From assembly GCF_037975245.1 (NCBI RefSeq), contig NC_092569.1:11100501-11164500 (forward strand): DNA of 64,000 nucleotides. The letters are read 5' to 3'. Shown here piece after piece: positions 23,801 to 35,706 of the stretch. The stretch comes from Apostichopus japonicus (taxonomy: Eukaryota; Echinodermata; Holothuroidea; Aspidochirotida; Stichopodidae). Within the stretch, counting starts at the first letter, position 1. The number at the start of each line of letters is the position of its first letter. The position numbers and the translations under genes were made by a program. The notes beneath the pieces are model-generated. The model ran no database searches and was not told the DNA's origin. It saw only the letters and a program-made list of their open reading frames with translations.

Positions 23801-26800
23801 AGGATGCTCTACAGACAACCAATGACAACACTGGTGATAATAGTGTAGGTAAGTGAACCTGGCAGGCCTCTAATCTTATGTAAATGAGTCGTCAAAATAT
23901 GACGTCATGATTAAATAACAACAATTATTCGAATATGTGGATTAACGTTATAATTATGATGTTATTTCCTTATCAGTTGTTATTAACGTTCAGTGATTAA
24001 AGTTAGGTCAGTTAACTATGCAGGCTGTAAATAAATCTTCAGGTACGACGTCATAAATAAATATCACTAGAATTGTTTGAATACATGGATTTATTTGATA
24101 ATTATAATGTTACTTCCTGGCAATCGTTATTAACATCCAGTGATCATTCTTTTTAATGTTTTATACAAATGTACTTTCGTTTTCGTTTGATTCGAAAGTT
24201 GTGTGTTCTTCCAATGATAAGTTGGATATCATGATCAGCTAAAACAGTCAATGCAGCGTATTAAATACATTAATAACAGAAAACGTTAATATTTAGATTA
24301 ATCGCATGCTATTTGGACATGAAAATTACATTTTATTTAATCTTCACTGTGAATCAACTCACAAAAGCAAACCAATTTATTTTCTTGGGCATACTAGGTT
24401 CGTCGTTTTTCTTCTACCAACAATCGAATTACCCGAGAGATTGCAAAGAAGTCCAGGAGCAATGTTCATCTCATAGCTCTAGTGGTGTCTTCACGATCAA
24501 ACCAGATGGCTATCTAGAGCCTTTTGAGGTTTACTGTGATAACACAGACAGTTCTGGTGGATGGACGGTAGGTCACTATACAGTCTGTTTACTTGACATA
24601 TTTCTTTTTCTCTTATTCTGTTTCTCTTTCCCCTCTCCCTATTATTTCTCCGCATCTCCGGTAAACTCTCCTCCGGGTGATACCACAATATGTAGATGCG
24701 CACTGACATAATACACAGTATGCATATCCTGACTATCTTTGCCAAAAGAATGGTTTCCAGTGACGTATATTTCACAACAAACAAACCAAGTACATCAAAT
24801 TCATTTTATAAATCATTTACACCGTTAGGTAATTCAACGTCGCGTAGACGATTCCATCGACTTCAGCCGTGACTGGGACAGCTACAAGTCTGGCTTCGGC
24901 TTTTTATCTCAGGAATTCTGGCTCGGTAATGAGAAGATTTCTCACTTGACCAATCAAAAGAAGTATCAATTGGTGATTGAAATGACGTCATCAAATGGTT
25001 CTTTAATCCGGGTTTCTTACGATAACTTCCGCATTAGTGATGAGTTCAGCAACTTCAAGTTGTTCAGTCTCGGACAGTATTCTGGAAGAACAGGTAAGTT
25101 GTATCATTTCTGCTTAAAATCCTTATTACTTGTTCCCCTTAGCTAAGTTATCAGGTCAGATGACCAAGTTCACCATTTTTTGGAATATATCATACGCGGA
25201 ACCAGAGGCTTGGGATGACCCCAATCCTACCCCTCCCCCCTCAACACCACACAAAAAAGTATAATTATTGGCACATCCTTACGTAGAGAACTAATGTTAG
25301 ACATAATCTATAGCCTAAATCTGCAATCTAACCTTGAAATGTTGTTCTTTTTTCTGAGAGAGTGTCCGCAGATTCCCCTACATAATCAGCTTTAACGACC
25401 CATGGGCCACACCGCCTTCATATTTACTTTGTGGATCTGCCAAAGTTAACCAATCAACAGTGTAACTTGTACTTTCCATATGACATTGTCATTACTGTTG
25501 TGTGAGACAGTAACTTGAGGAAAATATTGCTTCTCTTTTAGGCTAACAACTAATGGATTCAGTTTTGCCAGGTAAACAGTTGTCACGTATATTAAGAGCT
25601 TATCTGAGAATAATAGCAATCTCTGATCATGTCGCTAGAGAAAATTTTCACCCGACCATGTGTTTGTTTATCTGATGGGGTATGTAGTAATATAGGCTTT
25701 TAACACTAGTTTCGCAGCATGTTCATTACAATTAAAATACACAACGAAATTTACATCATCGGTTTTATTCAATTTGAGGTCATTCCTTAAAAACTTCCGA
25801 CATGCTTATTCCTGCAGACGTTATAACATTTTGCCCCTACAACATGGTCTATATAAACTGCAGTAACTCCTGTCAGCGGACTTGTGGTGCTCCAGAAATG
25901 TGTCAGGATGGGGTCTGTAATGAAGCCGAAGCCTGTGTTTGTTCCGATGGCTACTTCATGAAGGGATCAAACTGTGTACCTCAAAAACAGTGTGGATGTT
26001 ACGTATCAGAGGGACAAACAGTTATTCCAGTAAGTTGTTTTGTTTTTATTCATTTGTCTAACTTTTGGGCAGTCAAATCTGGAGCTATATATCAAAGAAT
26101 ATCACTGTCACAGTTTTCAACAACTATTCTACAAACAACAGCATAGTTGAAGACTTTTTCTAGATAACCAGTCACTTTTAATGCTGTCTTTCATAATGAA
26201 AGCAATATAAGTGCAATCTAACTCCAATGAAAAAAAAAATTGAGTTCATTTAACTATACGGTTTTAGGAATACCTGTCAAATTATAGTATACTCCACGTA
26301 GGGAATTCTAGTGCTTACATAGAGACATTACAATACAGAACAGTATTTACCATGGATGATAAAAAACACAACATCAGGTTTAAATGTAATCTGTAAAAAC
26401 TAAAGTAAAGAATTATTTTGTGTTTCAGGAAGGTGGTTCTTACGTGAACCCTGGATGTACAAGAAAAGGTGTTTGTACCAACGGACAGATCACGTGGGAT
26501 GAAGCATATGCATGCAGTCCTAACGCAGTTTGTGACGTCAGGGACAACATAAGACAATGCTATTGTACTGGTGGCTACAGAGGGGATGGTGAAAATTGCA
26601 CGAGACCACCTAGAGATTGTCAGGAAATTTACGAGGATGGATCCGAGGATAACGATATATACAGAATCAAACCAACCGGGTGGACCGGCGAGGCCTTTGA
26701 GGTTTACTGCAACATGACTGACGGAGGAGGATGGACGGTAAGTTATTCCAATAATTAAAACCACATTAATCACACTTAATCGGTAATACACTGTATTAAA

Positions 26801-28828
26801 CTACACTTTAGTCATTGTACTGGTACCACCATGAACACACAAAAATACACTACATTGTACTATAAAAATTCACTAACTTACCCTAGCTGCACGTTAGTAA
26901 ATATATACAATACATTACATTGCACTACAAAGCAATGTTCTACATAAAGTACAAAAGTGATAGAGTATACCTTTTAGTCGATTGTAGTAGAATAGGTATC
27001 TTTCATACAAGTGTAAATCACATGTTATTTTAATGACCGTTATTGATACAAGGCTATACATAAACATGGATAATCGTTTGTAATAGATGCACTTTAAACT
27101 ACAGTTACCATGTATCAAAATAATATCTACATAATGGAAATTACTTTAATGGAAATGTTTTAACGAAATTTATAATTTTTTTAAGTCAACGTTCTTCAAC
27201 TCTAATGTTTCTTAAAAAGTTGACAATTTAGTTAATCGCTTGTTATATTTGATCACGACAAAAGTATTCTTCTTCTCCTCACATTTATTCAAAGGTTTTT
27301 CAACGTCGTGTGGATGGAACCGAGGATTTCTACCTCGGATGGGACAGCTACAAAAATGGTTTTGGAGAATTAGACCACGAGTTTTGGCTTGGAAATGATA
27401 AGCTTTCTAACTTGACCAATCAAAAGAGATATGAAATCAGGGTTGATCTGGTAAACAGAGATGGTTCTCCATACTATGCCAAGTTTGACAACTTCCGGAT
27501 TAATGACGAAAGCGATAAATATCGGTTATCTCAACTTGGAACCTACAGTGGAACAGCGGGTTTGTTACAATTTATTTGGTAACATAAACATCATTTAGAT
27601 ATCTGCACAATTCTACAACAATAAATGCTTCTACGGTCTGTACGTAGTTGAATGTTTTTTTTTATTGTTATCTGAGGAATATCATATTATAAGGTTTCCT
27701 ACATTATATTTGACCGAAGACTTAATAAGTGAAAGTTTTGCAGTGATAATGCAATAATATATTAACATGATGATGAGTGGATGAATTGATTAAGCCATAT
27801 TTCTCTTCTTAAGATTTGTAACCTTATCTTAATAAATCACTAAACCAAAGGCACAATAAGATTACAAACCCCATTAAACATCAAGAGCAAAGTAAATCAT
27901 TCTCATACCATGTTCTTGTCCTATTTCAGACCTACACATAGACACCTCTGCTATACTCTGTCCTATGCACACACGTCCGCGCAAAAATCATGCAATATGT
28001 ATACAATACTTCCTTCGAATATACAGTTGCACACAATTAAAATTAGCATAATCGAGCTGTATCAGAAGAGCAAACCCAAATTTCAGGCCACAATGGGTGA
28101 TCCTGTGTCATTTACTCACAACAATGATGTCGTATCAATTAACATTACTTCACTACGTTTTACTCCATTGAAAACAGTATGAACGTTTTTGATACACCTT
28201 ATTTTACGTCAATTCTATAAATGAAATTAATTACTTCATCTTGCCTTTTTATGTATGCTTTTTTTATTTTTTTATTTTTATTCATTAGATATTACATCAT
28301 ATGGAATTTCAGCAGTACCGAAATATAATTTTGGGTATAAAATTAAAAAAAAAAGCTAATAGAAAGAAACTAAGAATAATAAAAGATAACATTTAATTTG
28401 CACTAAGTGGGATAATGAATCATAGAAGTTAATTTATTAGTGAAACTCTTAATAAATTAAAATTTACAAAGATTTTAATTTCAAGCAACATCAATATGTC
28501 CGTCTTTCGGTGACATTACATAAAATGATAATATTTATATTCTTTGTTCTTCTTTGTAGACTCTCGCAGCAACCCTGATGGTTATGGTCTTCGTTATTAC
28601 CTGAACCAACAGTTCACTACCAAGGACAGTGACAACGATGTATATAGTTCCAACTGTGCTGTGTATTATCACGGTGCCTGGTGGTACAAGGCTTGTTATT
28701 ATTCCCTCAATGGAAACTACCACGCCAGCCGAGGTAGTTATACTAGTCCTCATTGGTACTACTTACCCGGCAGTAATTACAACATCAAATATTCAGAAAT
28801 GAAGATTCGTCCCTTTCAGCAGGTATAG
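17792..28828 (+). CDS. FREP-B: secreted half-FBG/TIL/EGF/fibrinogen protein
   Basis: Predicted coding exons: 17792-17860, 23803-23848, 24398-24567, 24829-25093, 25818-26029, 26429-26737, 27295-27559, 28560-28828. They sum to 1605 nt, a 534-residue protein with every junction in frame. Domain order: signal peptide; linker; fibrinogen A and B subdomains lacking P; TIL module; TILa-like cysteine stretch and EGF (CYCTGGYRGDGENC); complete fibrinogen domain with calcium-site residues DSDNDV, NCA and GAWWY. It is probably a secreted recognition lectin; the ligand is unknown. Its genomic segment is repeated in inverted orientation as FREP-D. The donor after exon 7 is GTTTGT, weaker than the GTAAGT used elsewhere, and FREP-D shares it. 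A candidate polyadenylation signal AATAAA is at 28982-28987. The least certain part is exon 1, assigned by signal character, donor and phase. Confidence 0.85.
18730..20195 (+). repeat. Diverged direct duplication in FREP-B intron 1
   Basis: About 18730-19400 and 19490-20195 resemble each other in order, for example around the shared string AATATGCTGCCTT, with many substitutions and indels. The sequence is very AT-rich and has no coding signal. Confidence 0.55.
22501..22655 (+). repeat. 35-bp minisatellite
   Basis: Units start at 22501, 22536, 22571, 22606 and about 22641, an exact 35-bp spacing. The core reads like CTAGACCATGG..GGTTTT..AACTAAA. Part of it reappears inverted at the right edge of the window (63960-64000). 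Confidence 0.8.
23803..23848 (+). CDS. FREP-B exon 2: short linker
   Basis: 46 nt between a CAG acceptor and a GTAAGT donor, reading DALQTTNDNTGDNSV plus one base. FREP-D has the same exon with two changes. Confidence 0.75.
24398..24567 (+). CDS. FREP-B exon 3: fibrinogen A subdomain, first copy
   Basis: 170 nt: YPRDCKEVQEQC, GVFTIKPDGYLEPFEVYCDN, SSGGWT at the donor GTAGGT. Confidence 0.88.
24829..25093 (+). CDS. FREP-B exon 4: fibrinogen B subdomain, first copy
   Basis: 265 nt beginning VIQRR, with SGFGFLSQEFWLGNEKISHL and TNQKKYQLVIEM. It ends in phase 1 before the TIL exon. Confidence 0.9.
25818..26029 (+). CDS. FREP-B exon 5: TIL module
   Basis: 212 nt: CPYNMVYINCSNSCQRTC, CVCSDGYFMKGSNC, QKQCGC. 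The spacing of ten cysteines is typical of TIL. It enters in phase 1, the same phase as the final fibrinogen exon. Confidence 0.88.
26429..26737 (+). CDS. FREP-B exon 6: TILa, EGF and second fibrinogen A subdomain
   Basis: 309 nt. It begins EGGSYVNPGC with CTNGQITWDEAYAC (TILa/VWC-like), followed by an EGF core containing CYCTGGYRGDGENC. It then runs into RDCQEIYEDG and TDGGGWT. Two CCTA strings at 26519 and 26609 lie exactly 90 bp apart and match the deletion seen in FREP-D. Confidence 0.9.
27295..27559 (+). CDS. FREP-B exon 7: second fibrinogen B subdomain
   Basis: 265 nt: VFQRRVDGTEDFYLGWD, DHEFWLGNDKLSNL, NQKRYEIRVDLVNRDG. The donor is GTTTGT. Confidence 0.88.
28560..28828 (+). CDS. FREP-B exon 8: fibrinogen P subdomain and stop
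   Basis: 269 nt: DSRSNPDG, FTTKDSDNDV (calcium site), NCAVYYHGAWWY, LNGNYHA, MKIRPF, then a stop codon. Confidence 0.92.
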
Positions 28829-29284
28829 TTTGAGGGATTTCTAGACAAAATTAGCGTATACAAATATTGGAGCAGATCGAGCTACTTTCCTTTACTCAAT
28901 AAGTATATAGAAGTCATCTGACTGAAAATATGGATAGAGAAGTCACGTGACTGATATTGCAGAAAAGGACATTGATGTCACAATAAAGGACAGGAAAACA
29001 ATGAATTTACTTCAGTGATGACGCTTTTGTATATCAAGATTTATCAACGCAATACACCGTAAAAATTGACATGTTTCTTGTTTTATTATCAATGTTTGTT
29101 CATTTAAAAGAAATATAACGTTGAATATTCTAAACAATAAATTGAAATTACAACCTTGAGAAAAATAAACACTTCTTTTCTCATATTTACCATTTTATTT
29201 ATTTCAATTCCTTATAACACTGGATGATGGACCAAGCCCGCTATGACCTGAAAATGAAAGAAACGAACATATTATCCGTATGGT

Positions 29285-29345
29285 TTAAGCACCCACCCAA
29301 ATCACCCACCCACCCAACCCACCCAATCCACCCAACCCACCCTTA
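29285..29345. repeat. ACCC-rich tract
   Basis: Repeated ACCC/CCACCCA motifs. The inverted counterpart is the G-rich tract at 57228-57267. The G-rich strand could form quadruplexes (inference). Confidence 0.7.
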
Positions 29346-29523
29346 CACAACGACACTACCACTCAACAACTTGATTTAAATATTGTGTTCTTCGAAACAT
29401 CGTGTGGCAATTTATACCACAAACTTTTATGTCGCAGTTGTAATAGCACACACTTTTGAGTGACAATGGACTAAATACTGACAGTAAAAATTGTTACTCT
29501 CCTTGTACTAACATCCTGAAAGT

Positions 29524-30701
29524 TCGAGTGAGATACAATAATTGAATTAGGTAAGTGATTGGAAGTAAAACAGCCAATGTTTGGTTTTTGCAGAGCTTTC
29601 GAGCAAAACTAGCTCTTCTTCAGTGCATGATCACCGAAAGTGACAAGGAGTAGCAGGAATTGAAACTGTTTTATATAGGAGATGTCGGCATGGTTGTAAG
29701 GGCAAAGCGACTTACTGATTTCTGCTGAATTGAGCAGACGTTTTAGAAATTCCGATTATTTTAATCCGCGTCAGATTACTTTAATCCGATTCCGTCGTAA
29801 TTGTAAAGGAATTGTTTTGGTTTATCTGGGACGGCAAATCGTTTCTGATGTTTAAACCGAATGGTGCCGTGGTCTTTAGGTTTAGTTCCCAGAAATTTTC
29901 TTTCGCTTTCCTAGATTTATCTGTCCAAGAATCGTTCTGGTCAATGGCAATAACACGCAAATTCTCAATTGAATGATTTTGGAGATTGAAGTGATTTGCA
30001 ACAGGTTGGTAGATCTTTTTTGTTTTGATCGCCGATCTATGTTGTGTCATTCTCATTCTAAGAGTGTTTTTTGACTTTCCAATGTATTGTAAGCTACAAA
30101 TATTGCAGTAGATGAGGTAAATGACATTTTTGGATAGGCAGTTAATTTTGTGCCGAATTTGGAACGTGCGTTTGGTTTGGTTGCTCTGAAAGGCCCCGGT
30201 CGAATCGACAAGTAAGCACGTTTTGCAAGTTTGAGTACAGGGCGATGATCCTGTAGTTTCTGTTTTGCTTTCCCCTATTGGGGTGTCATCCCGAAAGGAT
30301 GCCCGGACTAAGATATCCCGTAGGTTGCTGGGTCTTTTAAAAGCGATGACAGGTAATTCTGGGAATACTGATTTCAGGCGTTCGGTCCTTGAAGTAGGTG
30401 AAAATTCTTCTGAATGATATTAGCCAGTGGTGGGAGACCAGGGTGGAATTCAGTAACCAATGGTATATATACCCTTTTGGAGCTGGTTTGACGAGTTTTG
30501 TACGTCAATGTTTCGGTACGGGGTTTGCTTTAAGCCTTTTTGATGGCATTTTAAATAGTACCCCGAAAATACTGTCTGTTTAGGAGGTGTTGTGACAGTT
30601 CTTTAGTGCGTGAAACAAAATCGACTTCAGAGGAGCAAATGCGTCGAATGCGCAACGCTTGACTGTACGGAATATTTCTGGTACAGTGACGTGGATGGCA
30701 A

Positions 30702-30703
<2 letters not shown>
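29524..30703 (-). mobile_element. Penelope-like element copy 1, 5'-truncated
   Basis: Closely matches copy 2 (46392-48076) in the same orientation. It encodes remnants of the end of the reverse transcriptase region and a GIY-YIG endonuclease, including the open stretch 29781-30056 (-). Reading frames are broken: copy 1 lacks a base near 30387 that copy 2 has, and there is an in-frame TAA near 30533. It ends abruptly at a (TA)n tract. Confidence 0.8.

Positions 30704-30738
<35 letters not shown>
30704..30738. repeat. (TA)n tract at the PLE breakpoint
   Basis: TA dinucleotides directly joined to the truncated 5' end of PLE copy 1. Confidence 0.9.
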
Positions 30739-30743
<5 letters not shown>

Positions 30744-30767
30744 TTATTGTTCTGAACGTGTAGCATA

Positions 30768-31200
30768 TTATGCATTTATATGCCAGGGTGTTATAACACA
30801 CTAACACGTGTTATGTTTTGGGAGCATGCGAGAGCTAGATATGTTAAAGAAACAATACAGTAAATCGTAGTGGTATTATAGATTAGTAATGGTTGGACGA
30901 CTGGTAAACGAAGACTACTCGTGTAGGCTAGTATCACCTATTTTTCAGCCCTTCCAAGGTGTGTGTGTGGGGGGGGGGTGGGGTGGCAGGGGAGTTGTAG
31001 GCGAGTGTCACCATTTTTCAGCCCTTCTAATGTGGGGGGAGGGGGGTCGGGGAGTTGTAGGCTAGTATCACCCATTTTTCAGCCCTTCTAAGGTGGTGGA
31101 TGGTACGTGATTATTTTTTTTAACACAGGCCGCAATAAAATGTGCCTCTAGAATAACACGTGTTATCATGTTATAACACAGATGCATATAAATGCGCAAT
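30768..31200. mobile_element. MITE-like element with terminal inverted repeats
   Basis: 30770-30817 and 31152-31199 are imperfect inverted repeats of about 48 bp. Each contains GTTATAACA and the palindrome TAACACGTGTTA. They enclose a G-rich tandem repeat and no gene. No clear target duplication was found. Confidence 0.6.
30923..31105 (+). repeat. G-rich tandem repeat, three units
   Basis: Units start at 30923, 30997 and 31057. Each has GTAGGC.AGT.TCACC..TTTTTCAGCCCTT followed by a G-rich spacer. It lies inside the MITE-like element. Confidence 0.7.
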
Positions 31201-34200
31201 ATATTCAAGTCGAAAACGCTATTATAAGCAACTGTACAATTCGGTTCGCCTGTTTCATTATAAAATTCATATTCGTGAATATTGCGTTAAAATATAATAC
31301 ATATTAGCCAGGCCTAGCGAGAGGGGGTTTTACATCAGTATATTACAGCCCGGGGCACATGGTCAATTATTGGGCCCTGGAACATTATGGATAACGAATA
31401 ATAACAACAAAAGTAAATATTACCACAAACTATGGTATCCGTTTATAGGAAAACAAAGAAATAAAAAAGTCCTTATATGATTAAATTGTATCTTAAAAGA
31501 TGAAGCATGGCAAATTCGGATAATTTTGCAATTTAGCAGTGGAGACTACAAATAACTGTTCTTCATTCGAAATTATTATCATTGAACAAAAAATATAGCG
31601 ACATTACGCTTGTTGCTATTTTCTAATAATACGGAGCGAGCTAGTCACCCTTGCCACTCCTCTCCACTTTAGGATTATACTTAAATCGACTCTTTCAGAT
31701 CAAATACAGTACATAATATGGTCGAGCGAATATCATATAAATCAGACAATCAGATGTAATTAGGACAAAAAAGTGTTTAAAAAAGGTCCATAATCTTTAA
31801 AAAGACAGTTCCAATTTGAATATTAAATATTGACCTCATAATTTAATATATGTTTATGTTCAGATGAAAAGTCGAATAGAATTTCACTCACAACATGAGA
31901 AATATGAGAAGCTTGATTTTTCCTTTTGTATTTGAAGATTTTGTAAAGCTTTTATGTAGCCTTATGATTTGGCTAAATTTCGACCAAAATCGCAACTTTT
32001 AAAATTCTTCTCAAATTGATGCGTAGAACTGATGGTGACCTTAGTGTTATACCTCAGACAATAATAGTGTTTATTTAGAAGGTCACCAATATTTAAGATG
32101 ACAGTATAATTTGAATATTAAACATTGACCTCATAATTTAATATATATATGTTGAGATGAAAGGTCGAATAGAATTTCACCCTCATTATGGGAGACATGT
32201 GTCCATTATGATAACGACAACCAAACTGCATTGTGGTTTCAATGATGATACATGAATAATCTTATATGAATGTGACATACAAGTCTGTATCGTATAGCCT
32301 GAATGAATAACATACTTCAATCTAAGTAGTACACTAAAAAGCATTGAGATATGACAAAATAATATTCACACTGGCAGCTGATGACCGAGATGGAAACTTT
32401 TCTTGCATTCAGCATACAGATTGATCTATACCAAAGACAACAGGCTTATTCTACTCAATGTGGTACACCTACAAGCCGTACATTCAGCAGGCGCCGGGCG
32501 ATTTTTACTCCCTGGTCAACGAGATTTTGCGTCTGCGTGGTAGCCTCTAAAACATCTAACTAGGCGACAGTTAATTTTCGTAAACGGCGTCTGGTCATTT
32601 CCCCAACGTTACTACATCCAAACCTTAAGGTTTTGCTTGGCACTGACTCTCGAAAATTGGGAAATACAACGGAAACGGAAGCAAAGATACAATACCAATG
32701 TTTCATCATGATATCGTCCACTCCATCTGCAATGAAAACTCTTTTTATCTTCTCTTTATATCTTCTATGATATCAAAACTTGTAACAAAAAATTGAAATG
32801 AGTTTGTTAGAAGAATTGTTCTTTTCAATTATATGACAACTTCTTTGTCATGTATTGGCTTGTGAAAAATGTTCTGAAAATAACAATAGGCCTACTCTTC
32901 GATAAAATATGATATCAAACCTTGCTTTCATAAAGCTAATTATTGGATTTGATTGGGAGGTGTAATATGGAGGCTAGTAGGTGCGCTACTTGAAAAGTTC
33001 TTCTCTGACTAAGGGGTTGTTAGGGGGGGGGGGCAGGAAGGTGCCTTTAAATGCACTATGTGTTCTGATAAAAAGATGTACATTGTCAACACAACCATAT
33101 GCTTTACGATATATTTTAATTTATATAGAAGTTCCAGCTCCTGACTTTTTGTTGGCATTTTATTTGATCTCGCGAACCAGAATATGAGATTGTACTGAGT
33201 AAAGTACTATTCAACAAGAGCTTTTTGTAAAAGATAAACAGTTTGTTAACTATTAAATTTGGTTGTCTCTTACATTTCAATTTATTCAAAATTTCATCAG
33301 AACTATGTGTGAGACATATTAATGGAATACCATCTAATAACAGTTGAAGTAAGTGAATGAGAACAATATCTGAAGCAGCTTAATGTTCCAGTGTCTCGAA
33401 TGAAAACGATCGAGGATCGCAGCTGTAATCATGCTGCCTCCTCCAACCCCCCCCCCTCCCCCCGTTTGTGACACTCACTTGCAGTAGATATAAGGTCTCT
33501 GGACTCACTTGATTACGGTGCGAACACTTCAAAAATGGTGTAATTATGTTCCTGGGCTTCACCTTAAACATATATTATTCATTTGTAACACTCACATCAT
33601 ATAGCACATGCTACTTCTCTCCAAATATTACATTTATACGTACACTAAATGTTTGTAATTTTTATTATATTTTTGGCACCTTAAGAAACAGAAGGTAAGG
33701 TTTCCAAAAATGTATATAGAAGCCGTGCAGAAGTCAGAAATAAACGTCAGGATGCCTTATGTGAAATATGGAACAATCCGTGAAACGTTATATTTATATC
33801 TCAAATTATCGTTTTTCTAAGGCTTTATTAGCTTTGTGGGTTTATTCATTTTGGATGGAACTTTACACAATTTTAAAGTCTCTCTAAAAATTAGAAGTCT
33901 ATGAATAAAGTGTTGTTTTAAATACATCCATGCATAAGTTATTGTTGTAAAATGGGTTTCATCTTTAAACAAGCTACTGTTATTATAAACTTAAATTATG
34001 ATTGTTTCTCTTGGTTTGAAGGATTTTAGCCTCTACCGTAGCCACCAATACATAGCTGTGAGAATATTTTTTATCAAATTCAAGGAAAAAGGGAAGAGTC
34101 ACTGCAGGGTTATAAACATTCGTCGATGTGATTGCCCCGCGGCCCGCCAACCCCCCCCCCCCCTCCCCAAACCCACGATAATGGTTCAAGGTGTAGGATC

Positions 34201-35046
34201 GATCAAATTGTATTCTGTCCAATTTTAAATTGGTTATAGTGCTTAAGTGTCGTCCGTTTGCTCGGTGGGTTTAGAAGATGACTAAGAAGCTGACATCTAG
34301 AGTTCCAAACCCGCCAAAGATAGACTAGTGACATTTTTTTCCTATTGTTACGAGGAAGCAACCTTCTTTTCCGTTTTACCGTTATAAAATGTTTCTTACT
34401 TTAATGTTTAAGCTGGGAGGTCCCTAGTATGTGTAATTTAAGTATCAGTTTATTGTTGGCTGCGAGAGTTGGTTCTTGCTGACGAAGCTTTATGTAAACA
34501 GTCCGGTGGACAAGGTCGCCTTTGTTCTTAGTATACGGGGAACTATTAGGGGTGCATAGACAGTGGGGCGGGGTTATCTTATACGAATAACAATGTAGAG
34601 AGCGTTGACCGGCTGTAATTGGGTTATTGCGCTTGTCAATCTTACTGGCTATTTATTAATTGGTCAGTTAATCGTGTATAGGATTCTGCTATCTACGGAA
34701 GCCTACAGGTACAATCTTTATATTTAATATATTGACAAAAAACTGTAACTTATCTAGCGCCATCTTATTGTTGCAAAAATCCTGATTGGTAATATTATTT
34801 TCTTTCCTAACAGTGAAGAGTGCAAATTGGTAGTATGACGTAATTTTACCTATTTTAGTAAGTTATACTTTGCAAAACTGATCAATAATGCTATTTTGTG
34901 TATTTTTCGTGGTTGAGAAGTCTTTCTTTAAGTCAATATCATGTAACAGTGACGAGCGTGTATGTTATTGCGCAGTATCGATACATCAATAATTCCATTT
35001 GGTGTTTTTTTTCCACTGAACTGTTCAAACACTGCATATTGTAACA
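31201..35046. other. Intergenic, no gene recognised
   Basis: AT-rich flank of the BEL/Pao insertion. It contains a proximal direct repeat (about 31799-31910 and 32095-32200) and poly-C runs near 33448 and 34150. Open frames are short, with no domains. Confidence 0.5.
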
Positions 35047-35051
35047 AATAT

Positions 35052-35706
35052 TGTAGTGAAATGTATTTTTCGTTTTTTCGTTTTTCGTATTGTTGTGTGT
35101 TATATAACATTTGGTAACTTTGTTTGACCATACCTCAAATTGTTAAGATTCAGCTGCATAATTATTTGCTCATGTTTAAACGAGTACCTTGCGTGATTGG
35201 CTTGTTGAACCCTCGTGATTTATGTTATGTAAATAAGTCCTTTTCAATGTCCTTTGATATATATTGGGCGCACACGGAAAAGGGACCACTGGCATTGGTT
35301 GCGTTTAGCCAGAACACATAACTTATATATATTAAGATCTGAGATCCATGCGAAGCCAATGGAAAGTAATGCCACGTAAGCAGTTGGTGATAGTGGTTGC
35401 TGGAAGTTCTAGACATTAAAGGGCTAAAGAGGTATTTTGGTGTTTATATATTATAAGTTAAATGCTTTCTTCATGTGTATTTGATAGTTCATGTTTGTGC
35501 AATAGTGAAGTTTGTGTAGTTTTATTTATGTCAAAAAACAAATTATAAAAATGTTGTATTTAGTACTGTAAGTTTTCTATTTTTGTATTTTCGATAGTTT
35601 TACGGGAGTTATAGTCATAAAACGAGTGCGGAGCCAATAAATTGCGGTGACTTTTACTTCTTGTTCGAAACCATCCGTCTTTTTGCGTCTTGCCACGACC
35701 GGTAAA
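35052..35706 (+). repeat. 5' LTR of the BEL/Pao element
   Basis: 655 bp starting TGTAGTGAAATG and ending CCGGTAAA. Compared with the 3' LTR I see two substitutions and two indels (a 9-bp duplication in the 3' LTR and a 4-bp difference near it). Confidence 0.9.

Larger units (their letters stand above)
22610..29523 (+). repeat. Left arm of large inverted duplication (FREP-B side)
   Basis: Matches the reverse complement of 57060-64000 over exons, introns and flanks, from the 35-bp minisatellite through FREP-B to a sequence ending ATCCTGAAAGTT. The inner end falls exactly where the PLE copy begins. Exons are highly similar; introns and low-complexity tracts differ by indels. The outer end is not visible because the partner runs off the window. 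Confidence 0.85.

Noticed and set aside
24497-24784. 95-codon open frame opposite FREP-B exon 3
   Set aside because: Antisense overlap of a confident fibrinogen exon.
26315-26791. 158-codon open frame opposite FREP-B exon 6 (and its mirror at 59928-60314)
   Set aside because: Conserved only because it lies antisense to the conserved exon in both inverted arms.
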